Positions 1 through 5,941 of a stretch of 7,275 bases of DNA are shown one piece after another. How positions within the stretch are numbered: position 1 is the stretch's first letter; every line of letters starts with the position of its first letter. The translations under genes and the position numbers were made by a program. This DNA comes from DATJZH01 sp035499215 (GTDB lineage: Bacteria; Actinomycetota; Actinomycetes; Streptosporangiales; Streptosporangiaceae), in the NCBI GenBank assembly GCA_035499215.1, contig DATJZH010000403.1, forward strand, positions 1 through 7,275, read 5' to 3'. A model generated the notes under the pieces. That model saw nothing but the letters and a program-made list of their open reading frames with translations, did no database searches and was not told the DNA's origin.

Positions 1-261
1 CTGTCCGGCGCTGCCAGCCGATGCGTCGTGCAGGTAGCTGACCACGGCGTCCCGTGCCACGGCGGCCAGGTCAGGAGGTCCGCCCCGAGCGGGCGAAGAC
101 CGCAGGCCGCGGCGCGGACGACGAACGCCGCCAGCCGGGGACCCGGCGCCACGGCGCGGGCTGCGCTGAGACGGGACAGCGCCGGCCGGCCGCACGCGGG
201 AGCCGGGGTCACTGCCAGCGCCAGGCATCCCGCGGGCCTCGTTGGTAGCTGCCGCAGCCAT
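1..261 (-). CDS. Hypothetical protein, N-terminal 87 residues (runs off left edge)
   Basis: Reading the minus strand from an ATG at 261-259, the frame stays open for 87 codons to the window edge, and the stop lies outside. A purine-rich stretch (GGGGGGAAG, 272-264) just before the ATG could serve as ribosome binding site. The first ~65 residues are rich in Ala, Gly, Pro, Arg and Ser and look disordered. From about residue 66 the sequence becomes helix-like (DLAAVARDAVVSYLHDA), as if a folded domain begins there. An in-frame ATG at 228-226 is an alternative start. It is transcribed divergently from the kai cluster, with an AT-rich repeat patch immediately upstream. I do not recognise the family. 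In a GC-rich genome an open frame of this length can arise by chance, so it is a tentative gene, supported mainly by the start context and the upstream AT-rich patch. Confidence 0.4.
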   Translation of the reverse strand, partial: MAAAATNEARGMPGAGSDPGSRVRPAGAVPSQRSPRRGAGSPAGGVRRPRRGLRSSPARGGPPDLAAVARDAVVSYLHDASAGSAGQ

Positions 262-283
262 GACTTCCCCCCGAGGTAATCCG

Positions 284-313
284 TTTATGTAATCTACATG
301 TTACTATATGTTA
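284..313 (-). promoter_or_regulatory. AT-rich 10-bp tandem repeats upstream of the minus-strand gene
   Basis: On the minus strand this reads TAACATATAG (313-304), TAACATGTAG (303-294), ATTACATAAA (293-284). The first two units match at 9 of 10 positions and the third is a degenerate copy. They are head-to-tail with one-helical-turn spacing, in a patch much richer in A+T than its surroundings and starting about 22 bases upstream of the minus-strand ATG at 261. The first unit also contains TATAGT, a good -10 hexamer in the minus orientation, but I see no matching -35. Repeats in helical phase suggest a cooperatively binding regulator, and an activator-dependent promoter would fit the missing -35. 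The regulator is unknown. Confidence 0.4.
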
Positions 314-673
314 GCTTCGGATAAGGCGGCCAGGGCACAAGGCCCTGCCTTCGCCGGTGCGTTGCGCCCGGCCATCCGGCCCATGCACCCAGGTACCCGG
401 CCGCCGCCAGCCGCGGCGCCGGCGCGCCGGCTCGGGCCGGGCACGCGGCAAGGATGCCGGCCGCCGCCATTTAGCCCGATACAGGCCGGGACAGCAGGAA
501 AAAATTACTCATTTAGCAGCTTCCGCCCCGAGCACGGAAACGAGAGGCCGCGGCTCGCAAAACCTGACATACCTCTGTGCGGCAATTACGATGCGCCCAG
601 CGAACCGCGACTATCCGGCAATCAGTGATCTCTGGCTTGGACGGCCTATATTATCGCTAACAATGTAGTTCTG

Positions 674-686
674 CCACATCCTGTGG
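674..686. repeat. Short palindrome CCACA-TCC-TGTGG, possible operator
   Basis: A perfect 5-bp inverted repeat with a 3-base centre in the region upstream of kaiC. It lies 33 bases before a TATAGT hexamer at 719-724 that could be a -10 box. The position suits an operator or activator site, but a repeat this short can occur by chance. Confidence 0.25.
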
Positions 687-715
687 TATCAAAGCTCTCG
701 CGGGTATTTAGCGGC

Positions 716-724
716 ACATATAGT
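716..724 (+). promoter_or_regulatory. Candidate -10 region for the kai operon (ACATATAGT)
   Basis: TATAGT at 719-724 matches the TATAAT -10 consensus at five of six positions and is one of the few AT-rich hexamers upstream of kaiC on the plus strand. The nine bases ACATATAGT also occur at 311-303 on the minus strand, facing the other gene. There is no good TTGACA-like -35 at 16-18 bases upstream. If used, it would give a leader of roughly 240 bases before the kaiC start. Confidence 0.25.
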
Positions 725-854
725 GACGCAGTGCCACCTGATTTCTCAGTCAGCAAGTCCAGAACCATCGGCCAGCTGGCGCCCTGTGGGGTTTTGTCCT
801 CTCCTCAAGAACCACGGCCGGGAGATACTCTGCTTAATAGGGGAATGAGCACTG

Positions 855-892
855 GGATCCGCTGCGGCTTGCGAGCAGCCGGATCCGCTGCG
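855..892. repeat. 12-bp direct repeat GGATCCGCTGCG, 26-bp period
   Basis: Identical copies lie at 855-866 and 881-892. Between and around them, CGGCT (866-870) and AGCCG (878-882) form a small inverted repeat with a 7-base loop. The unit sits about 80-115 bases upstream of the kaiC start, probably within the 5' leader. It could be a protein-binding pair, an RNA structure in the leader, or coincidence. Confidence 0.35.
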
Positions 893-960
893 CCAGGCGG
901 ACTCGAACAACGGGAATAGCGGGCCCATCACCTGGAGCCGATACAGCAACCGACCCGGGG

Positions 961-968
961 GGAAGGGG
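961..968 (+). promoter_or_regulatory. Ribosome binding site deciding the kaiC start
   Basis: GGAAGGGG ends 6 bases before the GTG at 975 and directly abuts the TTG at 969. This spacing favours GTG as the initiation codon. No in-frame ATG, GTG or TTG lies between the upstream in-frame stop at 846-848 and 969. Confidence 0.55.
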
Positions 969-974
969 TTGCAG

Positions 975-2705
975 GTGGACAACACGGCGCTGACGGGCTC
1001 GACGGATATTGCGGCGGGTCCGGAGCTGGCGAAGGCCGCTACGGGGATTTCCGGGCTCGACCAGATTACCGGGGGCGGGCTTCCGCTGGGCCGGGTGACG
1101 CTGGTGACGGGCAGTGCGGGAGCGGGCAAGACACTGCTGGGCTTGCAGTTCCTCGTCGCCGGCGCCCGGGAGCATGGCGAACCCGGGGTGCTGCTGACGT
1201 TCGAGGAGTCGGCGGCCAAGGTAGCCGCCAACGTCCGCTCGCTCGGCTTCGATCTCGACGAGCTCCAGCGGGACGGGCTGCTCGTCGTGCTCTCGTTCCG
1301 CGTGGAGCCCACCGAGATCGTCACGACGGGAGCATTCGACTTCGAGCCGCTGTTCCTCACCCTCGATGACGCGATCGGCCGGGTGGGCGCGCAGCGCGTG
1401 GTGCTGGACACCCTCGAGGTGCTGTTCGGCGTGTTCGGCGAGGACTCGACCGTGCGGGCGGAGCTCAGCCGGCTGGCGCGGTGGCTCGAGGACCGGGGTG
1501 TCACCGCCATCGTCACCGGGGAGCGGGGCTCTAGCAGTCTCACCCGGCACGGGATCGAGGAATACGTCTCCGACTGCGTGCTGGTGCTCGACCATCGGGT
1601 GCACGAGGAGATCTCCACCCGCCGCCTGCGGCTGGTCAAATACCGCGGGTCCGCGCACGGCACCAACGAGTACCCGTTCCTGATCTCCGCCCGTGGCTTC
1701 GTCGTGCTGCCGGTCACGTCGATCGCGCTCGACTACGCGGCGCCCGAGGAGCGGTTCTCCACGGGGATCGCCCGCCTCGACCACATGCTGGGCGGCGGCC
1801 TGTTCCTCGGTTCGACCGTGCTGGTGAGCGGGACGGCGGGCACGGGCAAGACCTCGCTCGGCGCGCACCTGATGAACTCGGCCTGCGCCCGGGGCGAGCG
1901 GGCGCTGTGGGTCTTGTTCGAGGAGTCACCCGGACAGGTGCTGCGCAACATGCGATCGATCGGGCTCGACCTGCGGCCGTGGGTGGACGCGGGCCTGCTG
2001 CGCATGTGGGCGGCGCGGCCGTCCGCGTTCGGGCTGGAAGCCCATCTGGCGGCCCTGTCCCGGCTGATCGAGGAGGTGTCGCCGTCGGTGGGCGTGCTCG
2101 ACGGGATCGGCAGCCTCGCCCATGGTGCCGCCAGTCCGGAGGTGACCTCGATGGTGGCCCGGCAGATCGACCTGTTCAAGGCCAGAGGTATCACGGCCAT
2201 GGTGACGGCGCTTGGCCACGGGGACGAGACCAGCAATCTGAGCGTGTCGTCGATGGTGGACACCTGGCTGCTGCTGCGCAATATCGAGACCAACGGGGAG
2301 CGCAACCGCCTCCTGTTCGTGCTGAAGTCGCGCGGAACAGCGCATTCGAATCAGGTGCGGGAGTTCGTGCTCACCGACCACGGGGTCGAGCTGGTCGACG
2401 TCTATGCGGGCGCGGCCGGGGTGCTGACCGGCTCCGCCCGGCTGGCGCAGCGGGCCGCAGAGCGGGACGCGGAGCTGCGGCGGACCGACGAGCTGGACCG
2501 GCGACGACGTGAACTGCATCGCAGCATCAGCGAGCGCGAGTCCCATTTTGCCGCGGTGCAGGATCAGCTCGCCGCCGAGCGGGCCGAGCTCGACCAGCTC
2601 GACCTGCGCGAGCGCCGTCACGTCACCAGCGCCGACGCGGACCGGCTCGCGATGGCGGCGGGGCGCTGGGCCGATGCCGACCCAAACGGCGGAGGGCAGC
2701 GATGA
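975..2705 (+). CDS. kaiC: KaiC-family double-domain ATPase/autokinase
   Basis: Central ATPase of Kai timing systems; KaiC forms rings that hydrolyse ATP and autophosphorylate (family knowledge). Numbering from the GTG at 975 (576 residues), CI has Walker A GSAGAGKT (46-53), the catalytic pair E77-E78 and Walker B aspartate D145 in VVLDTL. CII has GTAGTGKT (286-293), E316-E317 and D376 in VGVLDGI. The cyanobacterial Ser-Thr phosphosite (S431/T432) aligns with S425-S426 in VSSMVDT. Cyanobacterial KaiC is about 519 residues; here the CII domain ends near 480 and about 95 Arg/Glu-rich residues follow, with a likely coiled coil at roughly 486-550. GTG is chosen because GGAAGGGG (961-968) then sits 6 bases upstream; a TTG at 969 would add two residues but overlaps the Shine-Dalgarno spacing. 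The stop overlaps kaiB1 (ATGA). A generic RadA/KaiC-like ATPase is unlikely given two complete domains and adjacent kaiB genes. Its phosphorylation and rhythmicity are not shown by sequence. Confidence 0.95.
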   Translation: MDNTALTGSTDIAAGPELAKAATGISGLDQITGGGLPLGRVTLVTGSAGAGKTLLGLQFLVAGAREHGEPGVLLTFEESAAKVAANVRSLGFDLDELQRDGLLVVLSFRVEPTEIVTTGAFDFEPLFLTLDDAIGRVGAQRVVLDTLEVLFGVFGEDSTVRAELSRLARWLEDRGVTAIVTGERGSSSLTRHGIEEYVSDCVLVLDHRVHEEISTRRLRLVKYRGSAHGTNEYPFLISARGFVVLPVTSIALDYAAPEERFSTGIARLDHMLGGGLFLGSTVLVSGTAGTGKTSLGAHLMNSACARGERALWVLFEESPGQVLRNMRSIGLDLRPWVDAGLLRMWAARPSAFGLEAHLAALSRLIEEVSPSVGVLDGIGSLAHGAASPEVTSMVARQIDLFKARGITAMVTALGHGDETSNLSVSSMVDTWLLLRNIETNGERNRLLFVLKSRGTAHSNQVREFVLTDHGVELVDVYAGAAGVLTGSARLAQRAAERDAELRRTDELDRRRRELHRSISERESHFAAVQDQLAAERAELDQLDLRERRHVTSADADRLAMAAGRWADADPNGGGQR

Positions 2706-3043
2706 GCGACCGGCACCTGACGGATGACCCGATCGCGGTCCGGGCCGATTCCGATCAGTACTGGGATCTGCGCCTGTATGTGACTGGCCGGTCGCCTAAC
2801 TGCCTGCGGGCGATCGGGAACCTGCGACGCGCCTGCGAGGAGCACCTGGCCGACCGCTACCAGATCGAGATCGTGGACCTGCTCGAAAACCCTCGGCTGG
2901 CCGCCGAAGATCAGATCCTGGCGGTGCCCACAGTGGTCCGCAGGCTCCCGCAGCCAATCCGCAAGATCATCGGCGACCTGTCCGACGCCGCCCGGCTTCT
3001 CGTCGGCCTGCAGCTGCGGGAGCCAGGAAGGACCCGGACGTGA
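2702..3043 (+). CDS. kaiB: KaiB-family protein, first of two
   Basis: A 113-residue KaiB homologue; cyanobacterial KaiB is about 102 residues. In cyanobacteria KaiB binds the CI ring of KaiC, after switching fold, and drives dephosphorylation (family knowledge). Seen here: the first strand DLRLYVTGRSPN (about 22-33), the middle block IVDLLENPRLAAEDQILAVPT (57-77, quoted only in part elsewhere) with the thioredoxin-like Pro76, and the C-terminal signature IRKIIGDLSD (86-95). This copy is the closer of the two to the cyanobacterial pattern around the NP-L-A-ED segment. The first ~20 residues are an extra acidic/polar leader. The ATG overlaps the kaiC stop by four bases, and GGAGGG (2691-2696) gives a good ribosome binding site inside the kaiC end, so the two are translationally coupled. 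Unlike thioredoxin there is no CxxC motif, so a redox role is unlikely. Confidence 0.95.
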   Translation: MSDRHLTDDPIAVRADSDQYWDLRLYVTGRSPNCLRAIGNLRRACEEHLADRYQIEIVDLLENPRLAAEDQILAVPTVVRRLPQPIRKIIGDLSDAARLLVGLQLREPGRTRT

Positions 3044-3366
3044 CCGATGCCGCCGCCGCTGGTCGCTGGGTGCTGACCCTCTACGTCAATGGCGCGTCCC
3101 CGCAGTCCATCCAGGCCATCGAGAACGTGCGCCGCGTCTGCGACGAAGAACTCGGCGGCCTGGTCGAGCTGGAGGTCATCGACGTGAAGCAGCAGCCCGC
3201 GCTTGTCATGCGCGACCAGATCGTCGCCGCGCCGACGCTGGTCAGGCGCCTTCCCGCCCCGCTGCGCCGGATCGTCGGCGACCTGTCCGACTCCGCCCGG
3301 CTGCGCCTCGGCCTCGACCTGCGCCCCGCCGACGCCAGCGACGGACACCCGGGCCCGGACGGGTAA
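3040..3366 (+). CDS. kaiB: KaiB-family protein, second and divergent copy
   Basis: A 108-residue KaiB homologue starting at GTG, which overlaps the kaiB1 stop (GTGA); AGGAAGG at 3025-3031 is a well-placed ribosome binding site. It has the KaiB strand LTLYVNGASP (12-21), AAPT with the cis-Pro position at Pro65, and LRRIVGDLSD (75-84). By hand alignment 46 of 87 residues match kaiB1, so these are diverged paralogues, not a recent duplicate. The middle block differs: the usual NP-x-LAEED is replaced by QPALVMRD (52-59), and the tail after ~96 is Asp/Gly/Pro-rich. That region borders the part of KaiB that refolds on KaiC binding, so this copy may have different affinity or a different partner. 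In bacteria with several KaiB proteins the extra copies are often not interchangeable; the role here is unknown. The next gene starts four bases downstream. Confidence 0.93.
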   Translation: MTDAAAAGRWVLTLYVNGASPQSIQAIENVRRVCDEELGGLVELEVIDVKQQPALVMRDQIVAAPTLVRRLPAPLRRIVGDLSDSARLRLGLDLRPADASDGHPGPDG

Positions 3367-3370
3367 GGTC

Positions 3371-5821
3371 ATGGCCCGGTCATCGGCTGCCAGGGCCGCG
3401 GATCCGCGCCGCATCGGGCAGGGACCGGCCCGGGGGAGCCGCACGGATTCCGCCGAACTGGCCGAGCTGCGGGCACAGCTGCGCGAGGCATACGAGACCA
3501 TCGAGGCGATCCGGGGCGGCGGGGTCGACTCGCTGATGGTCGGCCCGCCCGGGCAAGAGCAGGTCTATGCCCTCGCCACCGCCGATCGCCCCTACCGGCT
3601 GATCGTTGAGGCGATGAGCGAGGGGGCCGCCACTGTCTCCCCCCGCGGGGTGATCCTCGACGCCAACCCGCGGCTTGGCTCGATGACCGGCCGGACCGCG
3701 GCGGAACTGCTCGGCACCGCGGTGCTCGACCTGGTCCCCCGGGCCCAGCGCGCCGCGCTCGCCCGGCTGATGGACGTCCGCGCCGGCGACAGCGATCGCG
3801 GCGAGGTGGAACTGCGCGGCCCAGCGGGCACGACCATACCGGTCCTCATGGCGGCCAGCGGTTTCGACCTCGACGGCACGCTCATGCGGTGCCTGGTGCT
3901 GACCGATCTCACCGCGCAGCGCGCCGCGGAGGACCAGGCCGCCGATGCGGCCAAGGCGCTGCGCGAGTCCGAGGCACAGCTCCGCGCGATCTTCGAGAAC
4001 GTACCGGTCGGCATCGCCGAAAAGACGCCAGGCCTCGACATCCTGCGGGTCAACCCCTACTACTGTCACATGCTCGGCTACTCCGCCGATGAACTGCGCG
4101 GCCAGATGGCCCGGGACTTCATCGATCCGGACGATCGCTGCGACGAAGCCAGAGGCATCGAGCAGCTCCTATCCGGAGAGATCCAGACCTTTCGGCAGGT
4201 AAAACGATTCATCCGGAAGAACGGCGAGATCGGGTGGGTTGATTCGAGTCAGATTCTGGTCCGCGACTCCGACGGCAACCCGCTGCGATTCATCCTGGCC
4301 GGCGGCGACATCACCGCGCAGGAGAAAGCATCCCAGTACGCCCGCAGCCTGATAGAGGCCAGCCTGGACCCGATCGTCACGATCAGCCCGGATGGAACGA
4401 TCACTGACCTCAATGCCGCGACCGAGCTGGCGACCGGCTACGGCAAAGACGAGCTGCTCGGCAGCGACTTCTGCCAGCACTTCTCCGACCCGGGCCTGGC
4501 CCTGGCCGGTTACGAGCAGGCTTTCCAGAACGGCAGCGTGCGCGACTTCGCGCTGGAGCTCCGGCACCGCGACGGGCATCTCACGCCGGTGCTGTACAAC
4601 GCGTCGGTGTACCGGGACCCGGCCGGGCGCGTGCTCGGGGTGGTCGCCGCGGCGCGCGACGTCACGCAGATCAGGCGCGCGCAGGAGGAACTGCGCGCGT
4701 CCGAAGAGCATTTCCGCGGGATCTTCGAGTCCGCGCCGGTCAGCATCGCCGATGTGGCGCCGGCCGGCCAGATCGTCCGGGCCAACCCCGCCATGTGCGC
4801 GGTCACCGGCTACACCGCCGGCGAACTGTGCTCCATCCGGGAACGAGACATCGTCCATCCTGACGATCTCGACGCCGAGCTCGCCCGTTCGCGGCGCCTG
4901 CGGTCCGGAGAGATCGACAGCTACTCGGCGGAGGTTCGCTACCGGCGAAAGAACGGTGAAGTCGTCTGGCTCGATGTCGGCCGCGCCGTGGTCCGCCGCC
5001 GGGACGGCGACCTGCTGATGTTCGTCAGCGTGGGCCGCGACATCACCGCCCAGCGGCACGCCGAAGCCGAGGTCCGGACCCTCAACGCCGAGCTCGAAGC
5101 CCGCGTCGAGCAGCGCACGGCCGAGCTGAAGCGGGCGAACAAGAACCTGGAGGCCTTCACCTACTCCGTTGCCCATGACCTGCGAACCCCGCTGCGCGCG
5201 CTGAGCGGGTTCAGCGAGGCGCTGCTGGAGGACTACAGCGGCCGTCTGGACGAAACCGGCCGCGGATACGCCACGCGCATCCAGGCGGCGAGCGAGCAGA
5301 TGGCCGCGCTCATCGACGACCTGCTGCAGCTGTCGCGGGTGTCGCGCGCCGGGATGAGACCCGGACCGGTCGATCTCAGCTCGGAGTTCGCCGCGATCGC
5401 CGGCAAACTGCGGTCCCGCGAACCGGGCCGCCGAGTCCGCATCCGCGTCCAGGACGGTGTCCGGGTGACCGCGGACCGCGTCCTCATCCGCACGGTACTG
5501 CAGAACCTGGCCGAGAACGCGTGGAAGTTCACCGCCCGGCGGGACGACGCCACCATCGACTTCGGCACCGCAGCCGTCGATGGCGCCGGAATCTGCTACT
5601 ACGTGCGCGACAACGGGGCCGGCTTCGACCCCGCCTACGCGGGCAAGCTGTTCCAGCCGTTCCAGCGGCTGCACGCCGGCACCGATTTCCCCGGCACCGG
5701 CATCGGCCTGGCCACCGTCCAGCGGATCATCGAGCGGCACGGCGGGCGCACCTGGGCCGAGGGCGCAGTCGACAGCGGCGCCACCGTCTACTTCACCCTC
5801 GGCGGGCCGGACGCGCGATGA
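3371..5821 (+). CDS. Soluble histidine kinase with four PAS domains, kai operon
   Basis: A cytoplasmic sensor kinase of 816 residues with no membrane segment. Order: short coiled coil (27-48); PAS1 (about 74-185); PAS2 (200-316); PAS3 (322-434); PAS4 (444-560); linker helix (563-595); phosphoacceptor H602 in SVAHDLRTPLRAL; ATPase domain with N-box QNLAENAWKF (711-720), G1 DNGAGFD (747-753), F-box near FQPFQRLH (761-768) and G2 GTGIGLATV (775-783). All catalytic boxes are intact, so it should autophosphorylate on H602. PAS2 and PAS4 resemble each other closely. It lacks the KaiB-like sensor domain of cyanobacterial SasA, so any contact with KaiC must use another surface. The ATG at 3371 is chosen because it lies 4 bases after kaiB2; the frame extends upstream inside kaiB2, but that part has kaiB2's shadow composition. 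The Shine-Dalgarno (AAGG, 3365-3368) is weak and close, consistent with coupling to kaiB2. It is the probable output or input kinase of the Kai system; no response regulator follows, so its target is unseen. Confidence 0.9.
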   Translation: MARSSAARAADPRRIGQGPARGSRTDSAELAELRAQLREAYETIEAIRGGGVDSLMVGPPGQEQVYALATADRPYRLIVEAMSEGAATVSPRGVILDANPRLGSMTGRTAAELLGTAVLDLVPRAQRAALARLMDVRAGDSDRGEVELRGPAGTTIPVLMAASGFDLDGTLMRCLVLTDLTAQRAAEDQAADAAKALRESEAQLRAIFENVPVGIAEKTPGLDILRVNPYYCHMLGYSADELRGQMARDFIDPDDRCDEARGIEQLLSGEIQTFRQVKRFIRKNGEIGWVDSSQILVRDSDGNPLRFILAGGDITAQEKASQYARSLIEASLDPIVTISPDGTITDLNAATELATGYGKDELLGSDFCQHFSDPGLALAGYEQAFQNGSVRDFALELRHRDGHLTPVLYNASVYRDPAGRVLGVVAAARDVTQIRRAQEELRASEEHFRGIFESAPVSIADVAPAGQIVRANPAMCAVTGYTAGELCSIRERDIVHPDDLDAELARSRRLRSGEIDSYSAEVRYRRKNGEVVWLDVGRAVVRRRDGDLLMFVSVGRDITAQRHAEAEVRTLNAELEARVEQRTAELKRANKNLEAFTYSVAHDLRTPLRALSGFSEALLEDYSGRLDETGRGYATRIQAASEQMAALIDDLLQLSRVSRAGMRPGPVDLSSEFAAIAGKLRSREPGRRVRIRVQDGVRVTADRVLIRTVLQNLAENAWKFTARRDDATIDFGTAAVDGAGICYYVRDNGAGFDPAYAGKLFQPFQRLHAGTDFPGTGIGLATVQRIIERHGGRTWAEGAVDSGATVYFTLGGPDAR

Positions 5822-5894
5822 AGGGGCGGGAAGTCAGGTCGGGCCAGCGGGCCTTCCGTCGATTGGCCCGATCCTGCAGAGCGTGCCGGAACGC

Positions 5895-5913
5895 CGGGAG
5901 ATTCAACCTCCCG
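5895..5913 (+). terminator. GC hairpin after the kai operon, possible weak terminator
   Basis: CGGGAG (5895-5900) pairs perfectly with CTCCCG (5908-5913) around a 7-base loop ATTCAAC, 74 bases after the kinase stop. No run of T follows, so it is not a canonical intrinsic terminator. It may attenuate transcription or stabilise the mRNA end. Rho-dependent termination or read-through into the downstream kinase gene is equally possible. Confidence 0.3.
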
Positions 5914-5941
5914 CCGGGGCCATGGCGCGAACGCACTGATG

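Larger units (their letters stand above)
262..968. other. Intergenic region, ~700 bases, no convincing gene
   Basis: This stretch lies between the minus-strand gene and kaiC. Short open frames cross it (for example 308-628 and 683-919 on the plus strand), but their products are low-complexity, have no recognisable domains and lack clear ribosome binding sites. Base composition varies: an AT-rich patch at 280-315, a very GC-rich block at about 385-470 containing the 14-bp palindrome GCCGGCGCGCCGGC (418-431) and a 13-bp repeat CCGGCCGCCGCCA (397-409 and 457-469), and a more balanced stretch at about 480-850. The region is most likely regulatory, holding divergent promoters and possibly a long 5' leader for the kai operon. 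I cannot identify a known riboswitch or small RNA in it. Confidence 0.6.

Noticed and set aside
418..431. 14-bp GC palindrome GCCGGCGCGCCGGC
   Set aside because: It lies in a block made almost only of G and C where such palindromes are common by chance; nothing follows it that would make a terminator.
637..666. TTGGAC as a -35 with TATATT or TAACAA as a -10
   Set aside because: The spacers are 4 and 15 bases, both outside the normal range, and the hexamers match only partly.
308..668. Plus-strand open frames of about 100 codons in the intergenic region
   Set aside because: Two overlapping frames compete, neither has a convincing ribosome binding site, and the products are Pro/Ala/Arg-rich without domains.
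746..1868. Long minus-strand open frames opposite the first half of kaiC
   Set aside because: They are antisense shadows of a well-supported gene; GC-rich codon bias keeps opposite frames open, and the products are low-complexity Arg/Ser/Pro-rich with no domain.
3203..3370. Upstream extension of the PAS kinase into kaiB2 (start at 3203)
   Set aside because: The extra 56 residues are an out-of-frame reading of kaiB2, Ser/Pro/Thr/Arg-rich and without a domain; the ATG at 3371 fits the operon spacing better.
4169..5740. 523-codon minus-strand open frame opposite the PAS kinase
   Set aside because: It lies entirely antisense to PAS and kinase domains with intact motifs; its product has no recognisable fold and is explained by third-position GC bias.
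5891..5923. tRNA T-arm-like hairpin (GGGAG-ATTCAAC-CTCCC)
   Set aside because: The loop is out of register with the TTCRA consensus, and no matching acceptor, D or anticodon arms occur in the preceding 75 bases; it is just a hairpin.
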